DNA of 64,000 bases from assembly GCA_030141605.1 (NCBI GenBank), contig JAQGDQ010000255.1, positions 57,746 through 121,745 of the forward strand, in the 5' to 3' direction. Below, one piece after another: positions 40,301 through 51,003 of this stretch. Position 1 is the stretch's first letter. The number at the start of each line of letters is the position of its first letter. The notes below the pieces were generated by a model, which made no database searches, was not told where the DNA came from, and saw only the letters and a program-made list of their open reading frames with translations. The stretch comes from Tubiluchus corallicola. Lineage: Eukaryota; Priapulida; Priapulimorpha; Priapulimorphida; Tubiluchidae. The position numbers and the translations under genes were made by a program.

Positions 40301-43300
40301 CTCAAACCAAATTGTAGAGATTTAAGTAACAAATCAGGATGTCATACTAGGCAAACTTGACCAAATGAATGCCCCATATTAATTATTACAAATTTAACTT
40401 TGGTGAAGCTAGTTGTTGAGATCAGAACTGTGGAGGAGTGAATAGCTCATTACTGAGGTTTAAAATTTGGCCAGGTGAATTAGCCGCACAGGAACTAAAG
40501 AACTTTTGTGCAATAGTGATTTTGTCCGACAGCAGTTTTCGTATGTTTCTTAAACGTTTCCAGCACAACGGTACAGTGCTACCTGCCACCTTTGAGGATT
40601 GTTCTGCTGAGGAATCTACATCAGCAGTAGTTTTTGTTTCACTCTCCATGCATTTGGTCCTTGGGATTAAAAATAATTTGATCAGTTGAGTCTCTGCAAG
40701 ATTTTAGTTTGAGGCTTCAGTCTCAGTGTAAATTTGATTTCACTGACAGATTTTATTTTGTCTTAGTTTATTATGTAGTTGCAAAACATCTAGTTGCAGG
40801 ATATTTCAAAGTTTGTTTAAAATATGCTTGATTTTCGGTACTTCTTCTTTACACAGTGTATCTGTGAAACACTAAATATTGTTTTCTACAATAACCGTTG
40901 TAAAAACTATGTAATAGTATAATTGTAGCTAGTAGAGAGAATAGTATACATCACTTCTTAACTGTTGGTTTTGCTTGTCCATAAAACTTAATTAGAAGTC
41001 GATGATGTTGTAGGAATTGCTGAAGAAATGCCATCAGTGTATGGAGATCATCGTCACGGCGAAGGTCCGACAAGCTGAAGAAGCGAACAAGAATGCCAAT
41101 TCTCTATTGAAGGAGCTGGACCTGGAAAAATCCCGTGAAGAGACCAAAAAAGCAGCTAAACAACGCAAAAAAGAGAAGGCGAAAAAGCGAAAGAAGGAAA
41201 AACAGGCACAGGAGCATCCGTGAGTGTTATGTAATATTGCAGGCAGTGGGATTTAGTCATTCAGTCATTTAATTTGGCCTGCAGTTGTATTAAATGTTTA
41301 ATTAATTTTTACTCTATTTGCATCTGTATTTATTGCAGAGGTGGAGCTGAAGAGAACGAACACAAACCAGGAGGGGATTGCGACTGCGACGATTGTCGAA
41401 AGCTGGAATTAGAGAGGCAGGAGAATGAAAAACGAGAGGAGGAAGAAGAGAGGGAAAGAGCAAAGCAGTCAGCGATGCGTGTTCCTGTGACAGCGCCACC
41501 TTCATCAGCCTCTACTAACAATGGTAAATTTGTATAGATTTTTATGTAAGTTAGAAAACTTTATCGATTTTATAGATAGTTTAACAGTGGTGTAAGCAAT
41601 GTTATTTGAGTTTTTTTTGCATGTGAATGTTTTCAGTTTAAAAAAAAGTGACATGCTTTTGTAGTCATCCATGTAGTTATCAATTGTTTTTTAGCAGGAA
41701 AGTCAGATATGATCATTAACAGCACAAATCGGAATACCAAGGCTGCGAGAGAGACAGCAAAAACGGCACGAGAAAATCAAAAGAACAAAGCGAAACAAGA
41801 AGCTGCAGAGATACCACAGAAACCCAAGTTGAGGAACAATGAGCTAGACAATGTTGCCGATGTGACAAAGCAGGTGAAAAAGAAAGAAAAATCTGCAGAT
41901 CGCGACATCCCACCGGATGTCACTCAAAACAAAACCAAGCCTCAATTTCGCGATGAACACGAGAAAAGGCCAAAGAAAGACAGGGATGCAGAAAGGCGGA
42001 AGCAGCCAGTGTCGACAAAAGTAGCAAGTGGAATGCCTCAGGTTACAGCGGTTGTGAATAGCATTGTCATCACGGCTACGGCAACAACCAGCGTGACAAC
42101 AGCACCTGTTGTTTCCAGCAAGAACAAACGGAAGAAGGTAGAGAGCTCTGGCGTTGCCGAACTTGATGATTTCGGGAAGCTGCCTCAAAACATGGGGAAA
42201 CTGAATACCACACCAAAAGGGAAGAATGAATCAACGAAAGTCAGTGCACTGTAAGTGTCACAGATATCAGTTGTTCATTACAAAGTGTTAGTTGGTGGCA
42301 AAATTGTCATTAATAGTAAACATTGTTAAAATTAAAATTAGTATTGCAAGTATTTTCTGGTAGAGGGTCTCTAAAAGATGTCACTGATTTAAATGATAGT
42401 TACTTCAAGTGTTACCGTTGTTATATATAGTGATTTAATATGGAAAGCATTTTGCCATTTGCAATGCTTCAGCTTAGAAGTCACATGTAGATTCTGTGTC
42501 CTGTGTTTTTTTTTGTAGCTGACCAGCAGCCAAATGCCAATATGCTGTTACACACACAGCTCAAAATTTTTACTCCCAGAATTGGCTTTTGTTTTTATTG
42601 AAGTAAAGACAATAAAAATTTTTGATGTGTTTTATTTGCAGTTTTCTTGTTGCTTATAAAATGTAAATCCGTTTTCATTTTAGTGACAACTTTGGTGACT
42701 TGCTTCTCGTGCCACCGAAGACGGTTGCTACAAGTCATGCGCCAACAAAGTCGGTTCCTATGATGACGAGTCCCAAGCGCAGCAGCAAGCGAGAGGAGGG
42801 GTGGAAGGAGGTGGTCAGAAGGTATTGGTTTTATGTTTGTAACCTCAAACTTGTTATTAGTTCAGGATAAAACCAATGTGAAATGTGCTTCCTATAATCT
42901 GAAAATGGAAACTGCTAGCTAAGTGGTCCATGCATGCAAGTACATGGAGAGATACATACCTACCTGTACTTATCCAACTAGCAAGCAGCTCAGTACCTCT
43001 TTTCAGAATATTATTATTCATAATGAGGTGGGATTAGGTGTAAGTGTGAAGAAACAGCAACAATAGCTTTGGATCATAGATGGATGTCTGTCATTTCATC
43101 CTATCCTGTAGGACAAGATAAGGAAGAAGAATGGGATGGGTCTGGGACTTGCCACGCCCATGATAATACTGTACAGGCCTTGCTTTTGAGCATACCGCCT
43201 TGCAGGTGCTGAATTATAAGCTAATTTAGTTTGGCATCATTTGTGCATTTGATTGTTTGCCAGTTTTTATGTTTGAGTTTCACGTGTTTGCCAGGTCTAA

Positions 43301-46300
43301 GAAGATATCTGTGCCAGCAGCTGCAGTAGCTAGGGTAATTGGAAAGGGTGGAGCAAATGTTAATGCTATACGCGAGGTTTCCGGAGCTAACATTGATGTG
43401 GATAAACAGAAGGGCAGCGGTGACCGTACTATTACAATAAAGTGAGTAGAGGACAATTTATAAATGATATATTTGATATTTTTGCAGATTAACTGTCTAA
43501 TTTTCTGTAATCTACTGAAACTGGAACTGTATTCAGAAGAGTGCTGCCTCTTCAGCTAGTTATTACACATTAAAATATTGTGTGTTTGTTGCCTAGGGGT
43601 TCTACTGAGGCCACAAGACATGCTCATCAACTCATTACGGCATTGATCAAAGATCCAGATCAAGAGCTGATGGAACTGTTACCAAAGTACAAATCTCCCA
43701 ACAAGTCTGTCACATCCGTCACCGTGGTAACATCTGTTGTTACTACAACATCGAGCACCGTTACCATGTCGCCTACGAAAACTCGCTCGCCAAGAGTGCA
43801 GAGCTCAAGCAAAACCATCTCTACTCAACCTCCCATGTCAATTGGCGTGTTTGTTGTCACCACGACAATGCTCCAAGAGCAAAAGCAGGCACAGGCAGCG
43901 AGCTCCGTCACAATGGTAAAGTCTGCAGCACCGGCTCCGATACCATCTTCAATTGCCTCCGGTAAGCTGAATACAGCCAGGCAGTTGTTTGCTGCAGACA
44001 AGAAGTCTCCCCAAAATGTTCTCGCTAAGCAAACAGCTACCTGTAGTACCACCCCACCCGCAAGCACCCCATCACAAATTTCTACATCATTCGCTTCAAA
44101 AGTTTGGGATGCCAAGCCAGCAAATGGTAGCAAACCAGGAACACCAGGCCCGATTGGTACTTCAACAAAGCCAGGCACACCTCAGCCGACAGCGAACAAT
44201 TCGACACCATCTGTTGTAAATGTCCCAGTATCTGGCCCTGCTGAATATTCTCCATTTAGCAGCGGAAATATTTTTGGACCAGCAGGACAGTCCGGCTGGA
44301 CAGGAAAAGAACCAGAAAGTCGCATGAATTTTGCCAGTGTGACTGCAGGCATTGGGTCAAGACCCAGCTCTAATCTGGACATACCTCTATCTGAATCGGA
44401 CTTGGTTGATCCCACTCTACAAGCCAAAGCTCCAGGTTTTAAGGGTGTGATTCAGTCTCCTTGTTCTTCAACTGATGCAGAGCCAAACAGGCCTATAGGA
44501 TTTCCTGTTCAAATACACAGCGATCTGGACAAGTCAGCTAACAGACCTAGCCCACAGTTGTCTCCAAGGCCAGAAGAACTGGACATACAGGCAAAAGCTC
44601 CCGGATTCAAGATCCCTGTTATGAGCCACTCAGTTCCTGATACCCAATTTAGTCTCTCGTCGACCTTGAACATGACGGTGCCCTTATCTGTATACAATGA
44701 CAGTATGTCTGCAATGCCTGATGTTAGCTTCAGCGATCAGAGCAAGGCACCTGGGTATAAGCCACCGGTGAGCAGACATGTAGATCTGCCAAGTTTTAAG
44801 ACGCCGGTTAACCCAATTGCCGGTTTACCGAATTTTCCTGCTAACATTTCAACGCCATACATGTCGTCTACGATGTACCCGCCAGGGTTGCCAGGAGGCT
44901 TTCTTGGGCCTACCATGTCTTCTCAAAGATCTGTCATGTCACAGCCCGGGCCAGTGTTGAGTGCACCAGTCCAGAGCAACTTAAACCCTAATGCACCAGA
45001 TTTTACCGTCAACCAGGGAGCCAGACCCTTTCCTGGTGTCGCGCCTGCTTTTCGACCTCCAGGTATTTTTGATGGCCAGCATCCTCCAGGTTTGGGACGA
45101 TTTCCCATACCTCCCGTACCAATGGGACAGCCGGTTGCCGAGAAACCTCGATTATTCAATGCACATCACGAACCACCAATGAGCACAACTCCGACCCCCA
45201 GCATAGGCGCTTCTTCACGCGATGATGGTTCACCAGTACCCCAGTCGTCGCCTGTTGCGTCACCGAGGTCTAGTAACACGTCATCTCCGACAGAGAATGT
45301 GAAACCAATTGGAGAGGATCGTAAACAGTTTCCTCGTCCTATCGGTACCGAAAGAGCCAGTAAAAAGCTGCCGATGGGAACAGTGCATAATCTGTGGCTA
45401 GGCGCTGGGGGAGACGGTAGGTTTTATACTTCTGTATTTTTTCTAGTTTTAATTTAGTTGTGGCATTACTCAAACACAGCGCATGTGCCGTGTTCCTCAA
45501 GCATTAAGCTAATGACAATGTGTATGCTGAGAAATGCATTTTGTTTTCTTATTGCGACATGATATTTCGTGATTATATTTAATTTGAAATACTGGTTGCA
45601 GTTGAACGTATATTAAATGAACAGCAGGTACATTGGATAGCAGATTTTGGATAAGTGGTCATAATGACAAACCATAATGCAAAGTGCTTGATTATTTTTA
45701 CATATTTTGTATGTTATTTCAATTTGCTTGGGCTTCATGAGCAGAATTCGGATATTTGTGACTTTGTTCTAGTTAACTTTGAACTTAGCAATATAAAACA
45801 TTAAAGGATCAGTTCCTTTTCAGTTACAGACATGAATGCGGATTGGTTTCCAAGTCGAGCGGTGGTAGGAGGAGACGAACGGGTGCCGCCTTTGCATCCT
45901 GGGATGTATGGCTCTGCTCCACCGTTCCTTAACACCTCTACTGGTGGCGGGCTTAGCGAGGTGCAATTTCAGGTAGGTTGTTGTGGACAGGTACACAGGT
46001 ATAATGGATGAAGATTAAGGCCTCCATTGTTGTTTGTCAGATTAGTGCTTCTTATTACAAATTGTTAATTGCTCAAATACCTGAATCATGTACATGATTT
46101 ATACATCTACATGATTAACATTATACATGTATGTCATGCATCTATGTTCTTGCTTGTGCTGTTCTCATTTATCTGATGCTTCTTTATCTGCAGGTATTCC
46201 ATATGCCATTGTCCAGATTTTTATATTTTTAATTACGCACATTGTTGATAGTAAAAATGTTCCTTCTTAGAAATATTTGCATCAAAAGACGTGGCACAGT

Positions 46301-47433
46301 TATTTCTTATTTTACTGTTGGAAGAGTTTTCGAGGTTATTTGCTTGTTATAATGAGCTGAGTGTTGAGAACAACAACACAATCTGAGGAGTGATCTCATT
46401 CTCATGCAGCTTTGTTGGGGGTGGTTCACATTTTTGCTGTGCATTGTTGGTGTGTTTTATAGACGCAGCATAATTATGTTGGTGAATTCTCACTGAATAG
46501 CATATTGTTAGGTGTATTCTGATTGGTACAGTATTTGTTAGGGGCATTCTCATTGGCAGGGTCAGATGATGCTGTGTGCATCAGTACATACAGAAGTTTC
46601 CGTTGTTGTTCATTGTTTGCTTTTCATTTCATTTCCAATCAAGTTTTTTTCACTTTTGTTACAGCAGTTACTAGCGAGGGCGATGCCAAACACGGGATTC
46701 TCTGCCACCGCGTTTATAAATGGAGCTCCGCCGCAGTTGCCACAACACATGATGCCTAATCCACCAAACCTGAACATGCCCGCCAACGCTAACAATCCAA
46801 ATCTTTGGAACCTGCCGAACAAGATGGCTATGGGAGATTCTATTCCTGATCCTAAGACACAGGTAGTGTAGATCTTCCATGCTTTGTTTCTTCGTTTAAG
46901 CCGAAAGATAAAGTATCTCTGCTGAAAGCAACGTTGAAATTTATTGTTCAGGTTTTATTCAGCCATACTGTATTCTGAGTATCAAGTTTAAAGGCATAAA
47001 AATTTGGCCGTAAAACTAAAACAATTGTCGACATACAGCAATTATGCGGCCAAAACTATGGCCTGTATTTCCAAACAGCTAGAGAATCGATTTAATGTGT
47101 ATCATCAGATGTCTTGGTGGTGATTCTTTAATGTTTCTGTTATGTTTTCGTTGTATTGGCTCTGCACCATTACAAACTGATCATAAATTGAGCTTTAGGT
47201 AAAACTTATTCTGTCAAGGGGCAGGACCTTAACGGTCTGCCTAGAAGATTAAACCACCATTAAAGCTTGAATGAATAAATTTACAAGTATTAATTTCCTA
47301 TTATTATGGTTAAAAATATTGATCCCTTTGAACACACACTGTTTAGAAAACTAAGACAGAAAATTGCACTTTGTTATTTTTAATTTTGTTTTTTTTTCAG
47401 ATGTGGTCCAATTGGAACCAGCAGAGCATGTGA
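16137..47433 (+). CDS. ANKHD1: ANKHD1/ANKRD17 (MASK) multiple ankyrin repeat and KH protein
   Basis: MASK proteins are large cytoplasmic and nuclear scaffolds known as cofactors of Hippo (Yorkie/YAP) and receptor tyrosine kinase signalling. The KH domain binds RNA. Coding exons: 16137-16322, 22920-23076, 25552-25708, 27241-27388, 29222-29369, 30162-30395, 31083-31225, 32076-32265, 32570-32761, 33541-33650, 34085-34300, 35244-35513, 35931-36888, 37300-37614, 37894-38039, 38177-38319, 38429-38642, 38785-38936, 39186-39271, 39903-40099, 41014-41219, 41339-41523, 41698-42250, 42684-42821, 43295-43441, 43597-45416, 45824-45972, 46665-46862, 47401-47433. All introns are GT-AG and all phases join without a stop. 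The total is 7,788 coding bases, 2,596 residues, like the human pair (about 2,540-2,600). The start Met has an in-frame TAA six bases upstream. Vertebrates have two paralogues, so this may be the pre-duplication single gene; the symbol follows the family name. Identity is certain; individual low-homology exons (1, 23, 24, 27-29) rest on splice sites and phase. Confidence 0.95.
17116..17127. promoter_or_regulatory. Palindromic NRF-1-type motif in intron 1
   Basis: TGCGCATGCGCA is an exact match to the NRF-1 consensus and self-complementary. The surrounding 17030-17170 has more CpG than the rest of the intron. It could mark a second promoter or enhancer. No exon with a good donor follows that I can support. 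Confidence 0.3.
20528..20889. mobile_element. hAT-type MITE, copy 1
   Basis: A 362-bp palindromic element. The ends are TAGGGTTGAGCAT on the left and GCTTACCCCTA on the right, inverted repeats of one another. The subterminal regions are rich in TTCGAATTCGAAT-type palindromes. It is flanked by CTGACCAG (20520-20527) and CTGACCAC (20890-20897), an 8-bp target duplication with one mismatch, as expected for hAT. It has no coding capacity. A second copy is at 55494-55844. Confidence 0.8.
21293..21530. repeat. 126-bp imperfect tandem duplication
   Basis: The unit starting GTTAGTTTGTTTGAAAAATG at 21293 recurs at 21419 as GTTAGTTTGTTTCAAAAATG. Both copies carry ATGTGTAAAACATGTGT, a TTACAAATG block and a TTAGAGGGACA block in the same order, with later divergence. 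An ORF of 93 codons spans the duplication but has no recognisable domain. Confidence 0.8.
22920..25708 (+). CDS. ANKHD1: MASK exons 2-3: conserved N-terminal segment
   Basis: Exon 2 (22920-23076) encodes residues 63-115 and ends in ETQARLEALLEAAG. Exon 3 (25552-25708) continues with a KLTTVDGKAFTDPEVLRK segment and then CALDEAAAALTRMRAEN, to residue 167. Both stretches are near-identical to vertebrate ANKHD1/ANKRD17, which fixes the gene identity before the ankyrin repeats begin. The 2.5-kb intron between them holds a TIR element (23834-24522), and the left edge of the duplicated block lies at 24581. Confidence 0.95.
23834..24522. mobile_element. Non-autonomous DNA transposon with long TIRs
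   Basis: About 689 bp bounded by imperfect inverted repeats of roughly 65 bases. The left end reads GAGGAACGATCGTAATGTTC, continuing CCTGACACTTTCATTAGAAC. The right end read in reverse gives TAGGAACAATCCTAATGTTC, continuing CGTGACACTTTCACTAGAGC. TA dinucleotides flank both ends (23832-23833, and 24523-24524), suggesting a Tc1/mariner-like insertion, though the exact boundary is uncertain by two bases. It has no transposase ORF. An internal G run lies near 24325. Confidence 0.65.
24820..24880 (+). repeat. 5S rRNA-derived relic, parental copy
   Basis: Same sequence as 391-450 with a few substitutions (GTTAAACAATGCAGAGCCTG, then GTTAGTAATTGGGTGGATGA). It lies in MASK intron 2 just inside the duplicated block, so the insertion predates the duplication. 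Confidence 0.5.
27241..35513 (+). CDS. ANKHD1: MASK exons 4-12: first ankyrin block
   Basis: Residues about 167-717. Ankyrin repeats (about 15) stack from SLIDACNEGDVGTVRKLLEE to the repeat DGSTMMIESSKGGHTSVVAL. Typical ankyrin marks are TPLMEAA, TALTLAC and GADVN-type loops. Repeats in exons 6-9 are nearly identical to human ANKHD1 (SNEFKESALTLACYKG, MPADSFESPLTLAACGG). In MASK proteins this block is a protein-binding surface. Exons 4-7 exist only here, having been lost from the upstream duplicate. Exon 10 joins exon 11 as SDL/EHESEGGRT, about 27 residues shorter than I recall for the human protein. Exon 12 leaves the repeats and becomes Pro/Ser-rich. Confidence 0.95.
28400..28460 (+). repeat. 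5S rRNA-like fragment in intron 4
   Basis: The stretch GAGCTTGATCGGTAAATGGA followed by TGGGTGACTGC resembles the 5S rRNA segment after the C box (GCCTGGTTAGTACTTGGATGGGTGACCGC). It is short and diverged, and weaker than the copies at 12661 and 51970. Confidence 0.35.
35931..36888 (+). CDS. ANKHD1: MASK exon 13: linker with coiled coil and Gln-rich tract
   Basis: Residues 718-1037 between the two ankyrin blocks. Around residues 785-840 a charged heptad-like stretch (LEEFINEMVKKAEE, then KKQQILEELQKVERELQEKA) predicts a coiled coil and matches the KKKILKELQKVERQLQ region of the human protein. A Gln/Leu/Pro-rich low-complexity tract follows. The conserved end, EGLMVAAPARTLDETLSDI, matches DGLMVATPAQTLTDTLDDL of human ANKHD1. 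The donor is phase 1. The upstream duplicate keeps only the last third of this exon. Confidence 0.93.
37300..40099 (+). CDS. ANKHD1: MASK exons 14-20: second ankyrin block
   Basis: Residues 1037-1454. A Ser/Pro-rich lead-in (SISPPSSGPLTPNPSPASP) gives way to about ten ankyrin repeats, starting ESNHDTALTLACAGGHEELV and ending with CLMAAFRKGHVKVVKWLV. The segment QFPSDTECMRYITTISDK closes the block as in vertebrates. Identity to human is very high, with segments such as GSKLGISPLMLAAMNGH and PVPSSRDTALTIAADKGHY. All seven exons have an equal-length counterpart in the upstream duplicate. Exon 20 has a tandem TAGCAG acceptor. Confidence 0.96.
41014..42821 (+). CDS. ANKHD1: MASK exons 21-24: basic, charged linker
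   Basis: Residues 1455-1815. Exon 21 opens ELLKKCHQCMEIIVTAKVRQ and ends in a Lys-rich run (KKRKKEKQ) that could act as a nuclear localisation signal. Exon 22 has an acidic, Cys-containing patch (GGDCDCDDCRK) and an RQENEKREEEEERERAKQ helix. Exon 23 is Lys/Glu- then Thr/Val-rich. Exon 24 has DNFGDLLLVPPK and ends KREEGWKEVVRR, leading into the KH domain. Exon 23 has a tandem TAGCAG acceptor, which may add one Ala. The upstream duplicate breaks off inside exon 21, at the base matching 41180. Confidence 0.88.
43295..43680 (+). CDS. ANKHD1: MASK KH domain (exon 25 and start of exon 26)
   Basis: Residues about 1816-1890. The segment SKKISVPAAAVARVIGKGGA carries the GXXG loop as GKGG, which holds single-stranded RNA or DNA. 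It is followed by NVNAIREVSGANIDVDKQKG and, across the intron, TITIKGSTEATRHAHQLI. It is a type I KH fold of full length, closely matching the single KH domain of ANKHD1/ANKRD17. The intron (43442-43596) splits the codon of a Lys in the last strand. Confidence 0.95.
43597..45416 (+). CDS. ANKHD1: MASK exon 26: low-complexity tail with PAM2-like motifs
   Basis: The longest exon, residues 1864-2471. After the KH end it is rich in Ser, Thr, Pro, Gly and Asn and likely disordered. Three repeats QAKAPGFK, QAKAPGFK and QSKAPGYK occur at residues about 2139-2144, 2195-2200 and 2245-2250. SNLNPNAPDF (residues 2324-2333) fits the PAM2 motif that binds the MLLE domain of poly(A)-binding protein. Further on, VHNLWLGAGGD precedes the donor. 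The tail is not conserved in detail with vertebrates. Function as an mRNA-binding-complex contact is inferred. Confidence 0.88.
45824..47433 (+). CDS. ANKHD1: MASK exons 27-29: C-terminus
   Basis: Exon 27 (45824-45972) encodes VTDMNADWFPSRAVV and on to SEVQFQ. Exon 28 (46665-46862) encodes a Pro/Asn/Met-rich stretch ending DPKTQ. Exon 29 (47401-47433) adds MWSNWNQQSM and TGA. Phases agree (1, 0, 0). Exon 28 has a CAGCAG tandem acceptor, so one Gln may be optional. Exon 29 is tiny and placed by its strong pyrimidine-rich acceptor and immediate stop. An alternative end by reading through a donor cannot be excluded. Confidence 0.75.
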
Positions 47434-48069
47434 GAAGTGTTTGCTAGATGGTGCGAGGTTGTCCCTTAATCGGGGAGTGCATGCGCGACTCTTTATTCTA
47501 AATTTACCTTTGCGTATAGATGGTTACTATTAATTGAACTGTATGTATTTGTTAATTATTTGTCAGAGTAGGGCACAGCAACTAATCGCTGAATAGGTTT
47601 CTAGAGAGGTATTATTAAATTTTGTTACGTTAAAATACAAAGTGTGTGCTGATTAACTAAATTATTCCACTCCATATGGCAGGCGTGCTAGTTATAATTG
47701 TCCTTATTTTACGCTTCAGCATTGCCAAGTACACCACAACATCCGGAGACATTGTAAAACTATTGTCAAAGCTACGTCAGTGTTACGCTCTTCAAGTTGC
47801 TTTCTTTGTCGTGCGCTGGCAAGTCTGAAGTGACCTAATTTTATGGATTGGTTGCACCTGGTTATGCATTTAATTATGTATAGCATACAAGTAAAATGTT
47901 TAATATCTGAAAAATTTTTTTTGGCTTTTTGTTTTAATTATGAAGAAGTTCAACTTTAACTATTAATTATTTCCTCGATAAAAGTCACACATAACAGTTT
48001 ACTGTCACTGCAGTTTTACTGACGAGTACACCAATAGCAACAATGACCAGAGCCTAGCAAAACCTTTGT

Positions 48070-48090
48070 GATATATATATATATATATAT
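48070..48090. repeat. (AT)n microsatellite
   Basis: About ten AT units in the spacer downstream of the MASK stop codon. Confidence 0.9.
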
Positions 48091-50269
48091 GTATCAGATG
48101 TGCTTATTTTAAACATTAACTGCATCGTTATCGTCACTGACACGAGTCATGGTCATTTCGTCTGATGCACAATAAGATTAATGACAGACGATAGCAATAC
48201 AAGAAATGAGTACTGACGATACAATATCATCACCATCATCGTCTATTGATTTCAATTCTTCTTGAGACTTGGAAGGCTTTTTCAAGACTATTAATACTGC
48301 AGCAAAAAGCAAACACTTTTGCAAATGAGTACAAATTATTAATCGTGGTTTTATTTATTTCTCTTGAAAATTCTACAGAACCTCATACAGTGCACATATT
48401 TCATAAACGATTCATGTTAGTGCATAATTCATAGCTAATTTCAGCATGTGGAGGTACGGTGTACAGTACATCTCCGGAAAATTAGAAATTTACAAGTTTG
48501 TGGTCATCAGCCAGTCAACGAATTTATTGAATTTTGACAACAATTTTGATACGGTTGCACAGGAAACTCACACGAAAATTCGATTCCAGAAAAGTAAAAT
48601 GTGACCAATTTACATAAAGTTTGGATAACTTTACATCCATCAAATTCTATTAGTTTCAAAATTTCTTGTTGGTCAAACAACAGCAGCAGTGTCGTACTAA
48701 ACAATACAAACTGTGTTTCATGACTTGATCTCTTATCTGGAACAACAAACAAGCAGCCCAACGTTGCTTTAAAACAAGGTGACCAAACTCAATGTTTGCG
48801 ACCGTTTTATATGCATGGTTTTTACCAAGAAAGTTTTTTGTGTATTTTCAGGAAACGGTTAATCGGGTCGACCCGCTTCGCTTTTAAATGCTCTAAATTT
48901 AAAGGACACATAATTCACGATGCAACAACACACTGTATATAAACCATACCTTCATGAGTTAGTAATTTGACATAGCTGGCACTTGTCAAAAGCACCTTTA
49001 CTTTCATCCTACCTAATTCTACAACATCTAAAATACTGTGTAATACACTACATGTAATTAAGATAATAATTATTCATCGTTATATGATTCTAACACTCTA
49101 CATACTCTACATCACCTTCAACATAGAGAACACTCATCAATACATTGAACACAAAATGGCAGTTTTTAAACAGTACGTGCCTCGCAAGCAAGGCTTAATT
49201 TCCACTCGGTTACTTAAAATGAGAAAATTCATTTAGTGCACAAAGATCAATGAACAAGTACTGTGAGAATATTCATTAATTTAAAGGTGTGAACGACATA
49301 GTTTTCCGTTTTCACAAAAATGAAGACTACATGTATTATTATCAAGAACTAGTTACATATTAAGATCACCTTCGGAAGTGGAATCTTCTTATTACATGTA
49401 GGCCCAATACTTAATGCTGTTACCCAATAATGGGTGGTGATCGACTCTGAACAATGACTGTGCTTCTTGTAAGCTTGACAACCATTTGTAATACAATTTA
49501 TACAGTTAATCACTCCTCAGTAATTACAAACTATTCATGATTAATTAACAGCAATTTGCTGAGTACCAAGTTTAGCAAAAAGCAAATGCAAAAACAAAAG
49601 AACTATGAAACAATTGAATTGATATTTCATGATTTTTAACCAAAAAAAACCTTCTAATACTTCAGTCAAGCAAATTATGTTGAAAAGGAAGTTTTGATTG
49701 TACATTTACATCCTGACTAGATGCAGTTATGAAATTTAATAACATTTTTGTACCTGCACTTAACGTAAGAGAAGCAAAAAACCTTTAGGTTTGCACATGT
49801 GGTCGCACGCAGGTAATCATTTGATAAAAGCGTTCGTTTATCCTCAATGACTGCTTAGCTTGTCCGACTTTCATTTCAAAGCGACGGATGTCTCTTTTAG
49901 TACAAGTCAAAATATCACCCAGCACGATGCTTGATAAATGAACAGAAAAGAATAATACAAAAATTTGCATTTATAACCAAAAAAATCCACACCATGCAAT
50001 CAGTATAGTCAAAAGACAGCCTTTCGCAAAATAAAAGCAACTTTACTTTGCCGAGGTGAGATGAAGTAAAGATGGCTGCCACAAGAAATTCAAGGACAGA
50101 CAATACACTAACCACAATAGCAAGATAAATAGCTGTTACAAACGTACAACATTCATCAGCTTTCAGGATCGCAAATGCTCAGGTGTGAAACCTGTGTATA
50201 TCTTCAAAACCCCATAAGAATTGTAATGCGGCCGTCTTAGCAAAACAGAGAATTCGTATAAATAGACAC

Positions 50270-50358
50270 ACTGTATCAACATCACAAATAAGATGATGTT
50301 GTGACAACTTCCATTTCACAATGGAAATAAGTAGACCATTCAAAACAAATTACACAGC
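50270..50358. repeat. Unclassified dispersed repeat, copy a
   Basis: Matches 53401-53489 over about 88 bases at roughly 70 percent by eye. Both carry TATCAA, GTCACAAA-like, GACAACTTCC, GAAATAAG and CAAAACAAATTACACAG in the same order and spacing. No terminal repeats or coding potential are recognised. The adjoining 50380-50480 may belong to the same family as 63035-63445. Confidence 0.55.
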
Positions 50359-51003
50359 AAAAAATTTTAAACACAATTTGATAAGCACGACATTCTCTGT
50401 GTACTGCAAGGGAAACATCTTGTGGATGAAGAGCCTCCATTAATTTACTAGCAATGGAACAAACAAAATCCATAATCAATGACCATAATCAGGTGTATGA
50501 GCATAAACGGGACAATAACATTAAATGTAATCTAGTGACAATATAGATCATCACTATCATGATTTTTACACGCAGCCGTTTAGTAAATAGCGACATTTGT
50601 TTCAAATCAATTATTTAAACTTATCGCTTAAAGGAAAATACATATTACAACAGCGTGCAGTATAAATTATGCAACACTGTTTCACAACAAATTTTAATAA
50701 AAAAGCAATTGTAATGTGGCAACTTAATTCATACTTACTTGGAGCAGTGTGAAATTGAAATAGAATGCTCAGATCACATTGTTTTTCATCGAATTAGGGG
50801 GAAAATTTAATCTCAATTTATAAATCATAATCTCGAGATAAAAAATTAATGTGAAGCATCAGTCAAAACCATTTAAAGTTCCTAATTCTATCACTCACTA
50901 AGTTAACATTTCATAAACTGCAAAGCAAAGTTTCACAGGAAGTAAACCTGTGAAATTAGGAGAAATTTTTGACTGTTAAATTGCTAAATGCAGAACACTA
51001 ATA

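Noticed and set aside
41844-42188. Minus-strand ORFs opposite MASK exons 13, 23 and 26
   Set aside because: Antisense shadows of long coding exons with no independent support.
43580-45457. Exon 26 ORF as an independent gene starting at its first Met
   Set aside because: The first codons precede the AG acceptor at 43595-43596 and are intronic. The frame joins the KH exon in phase 2.
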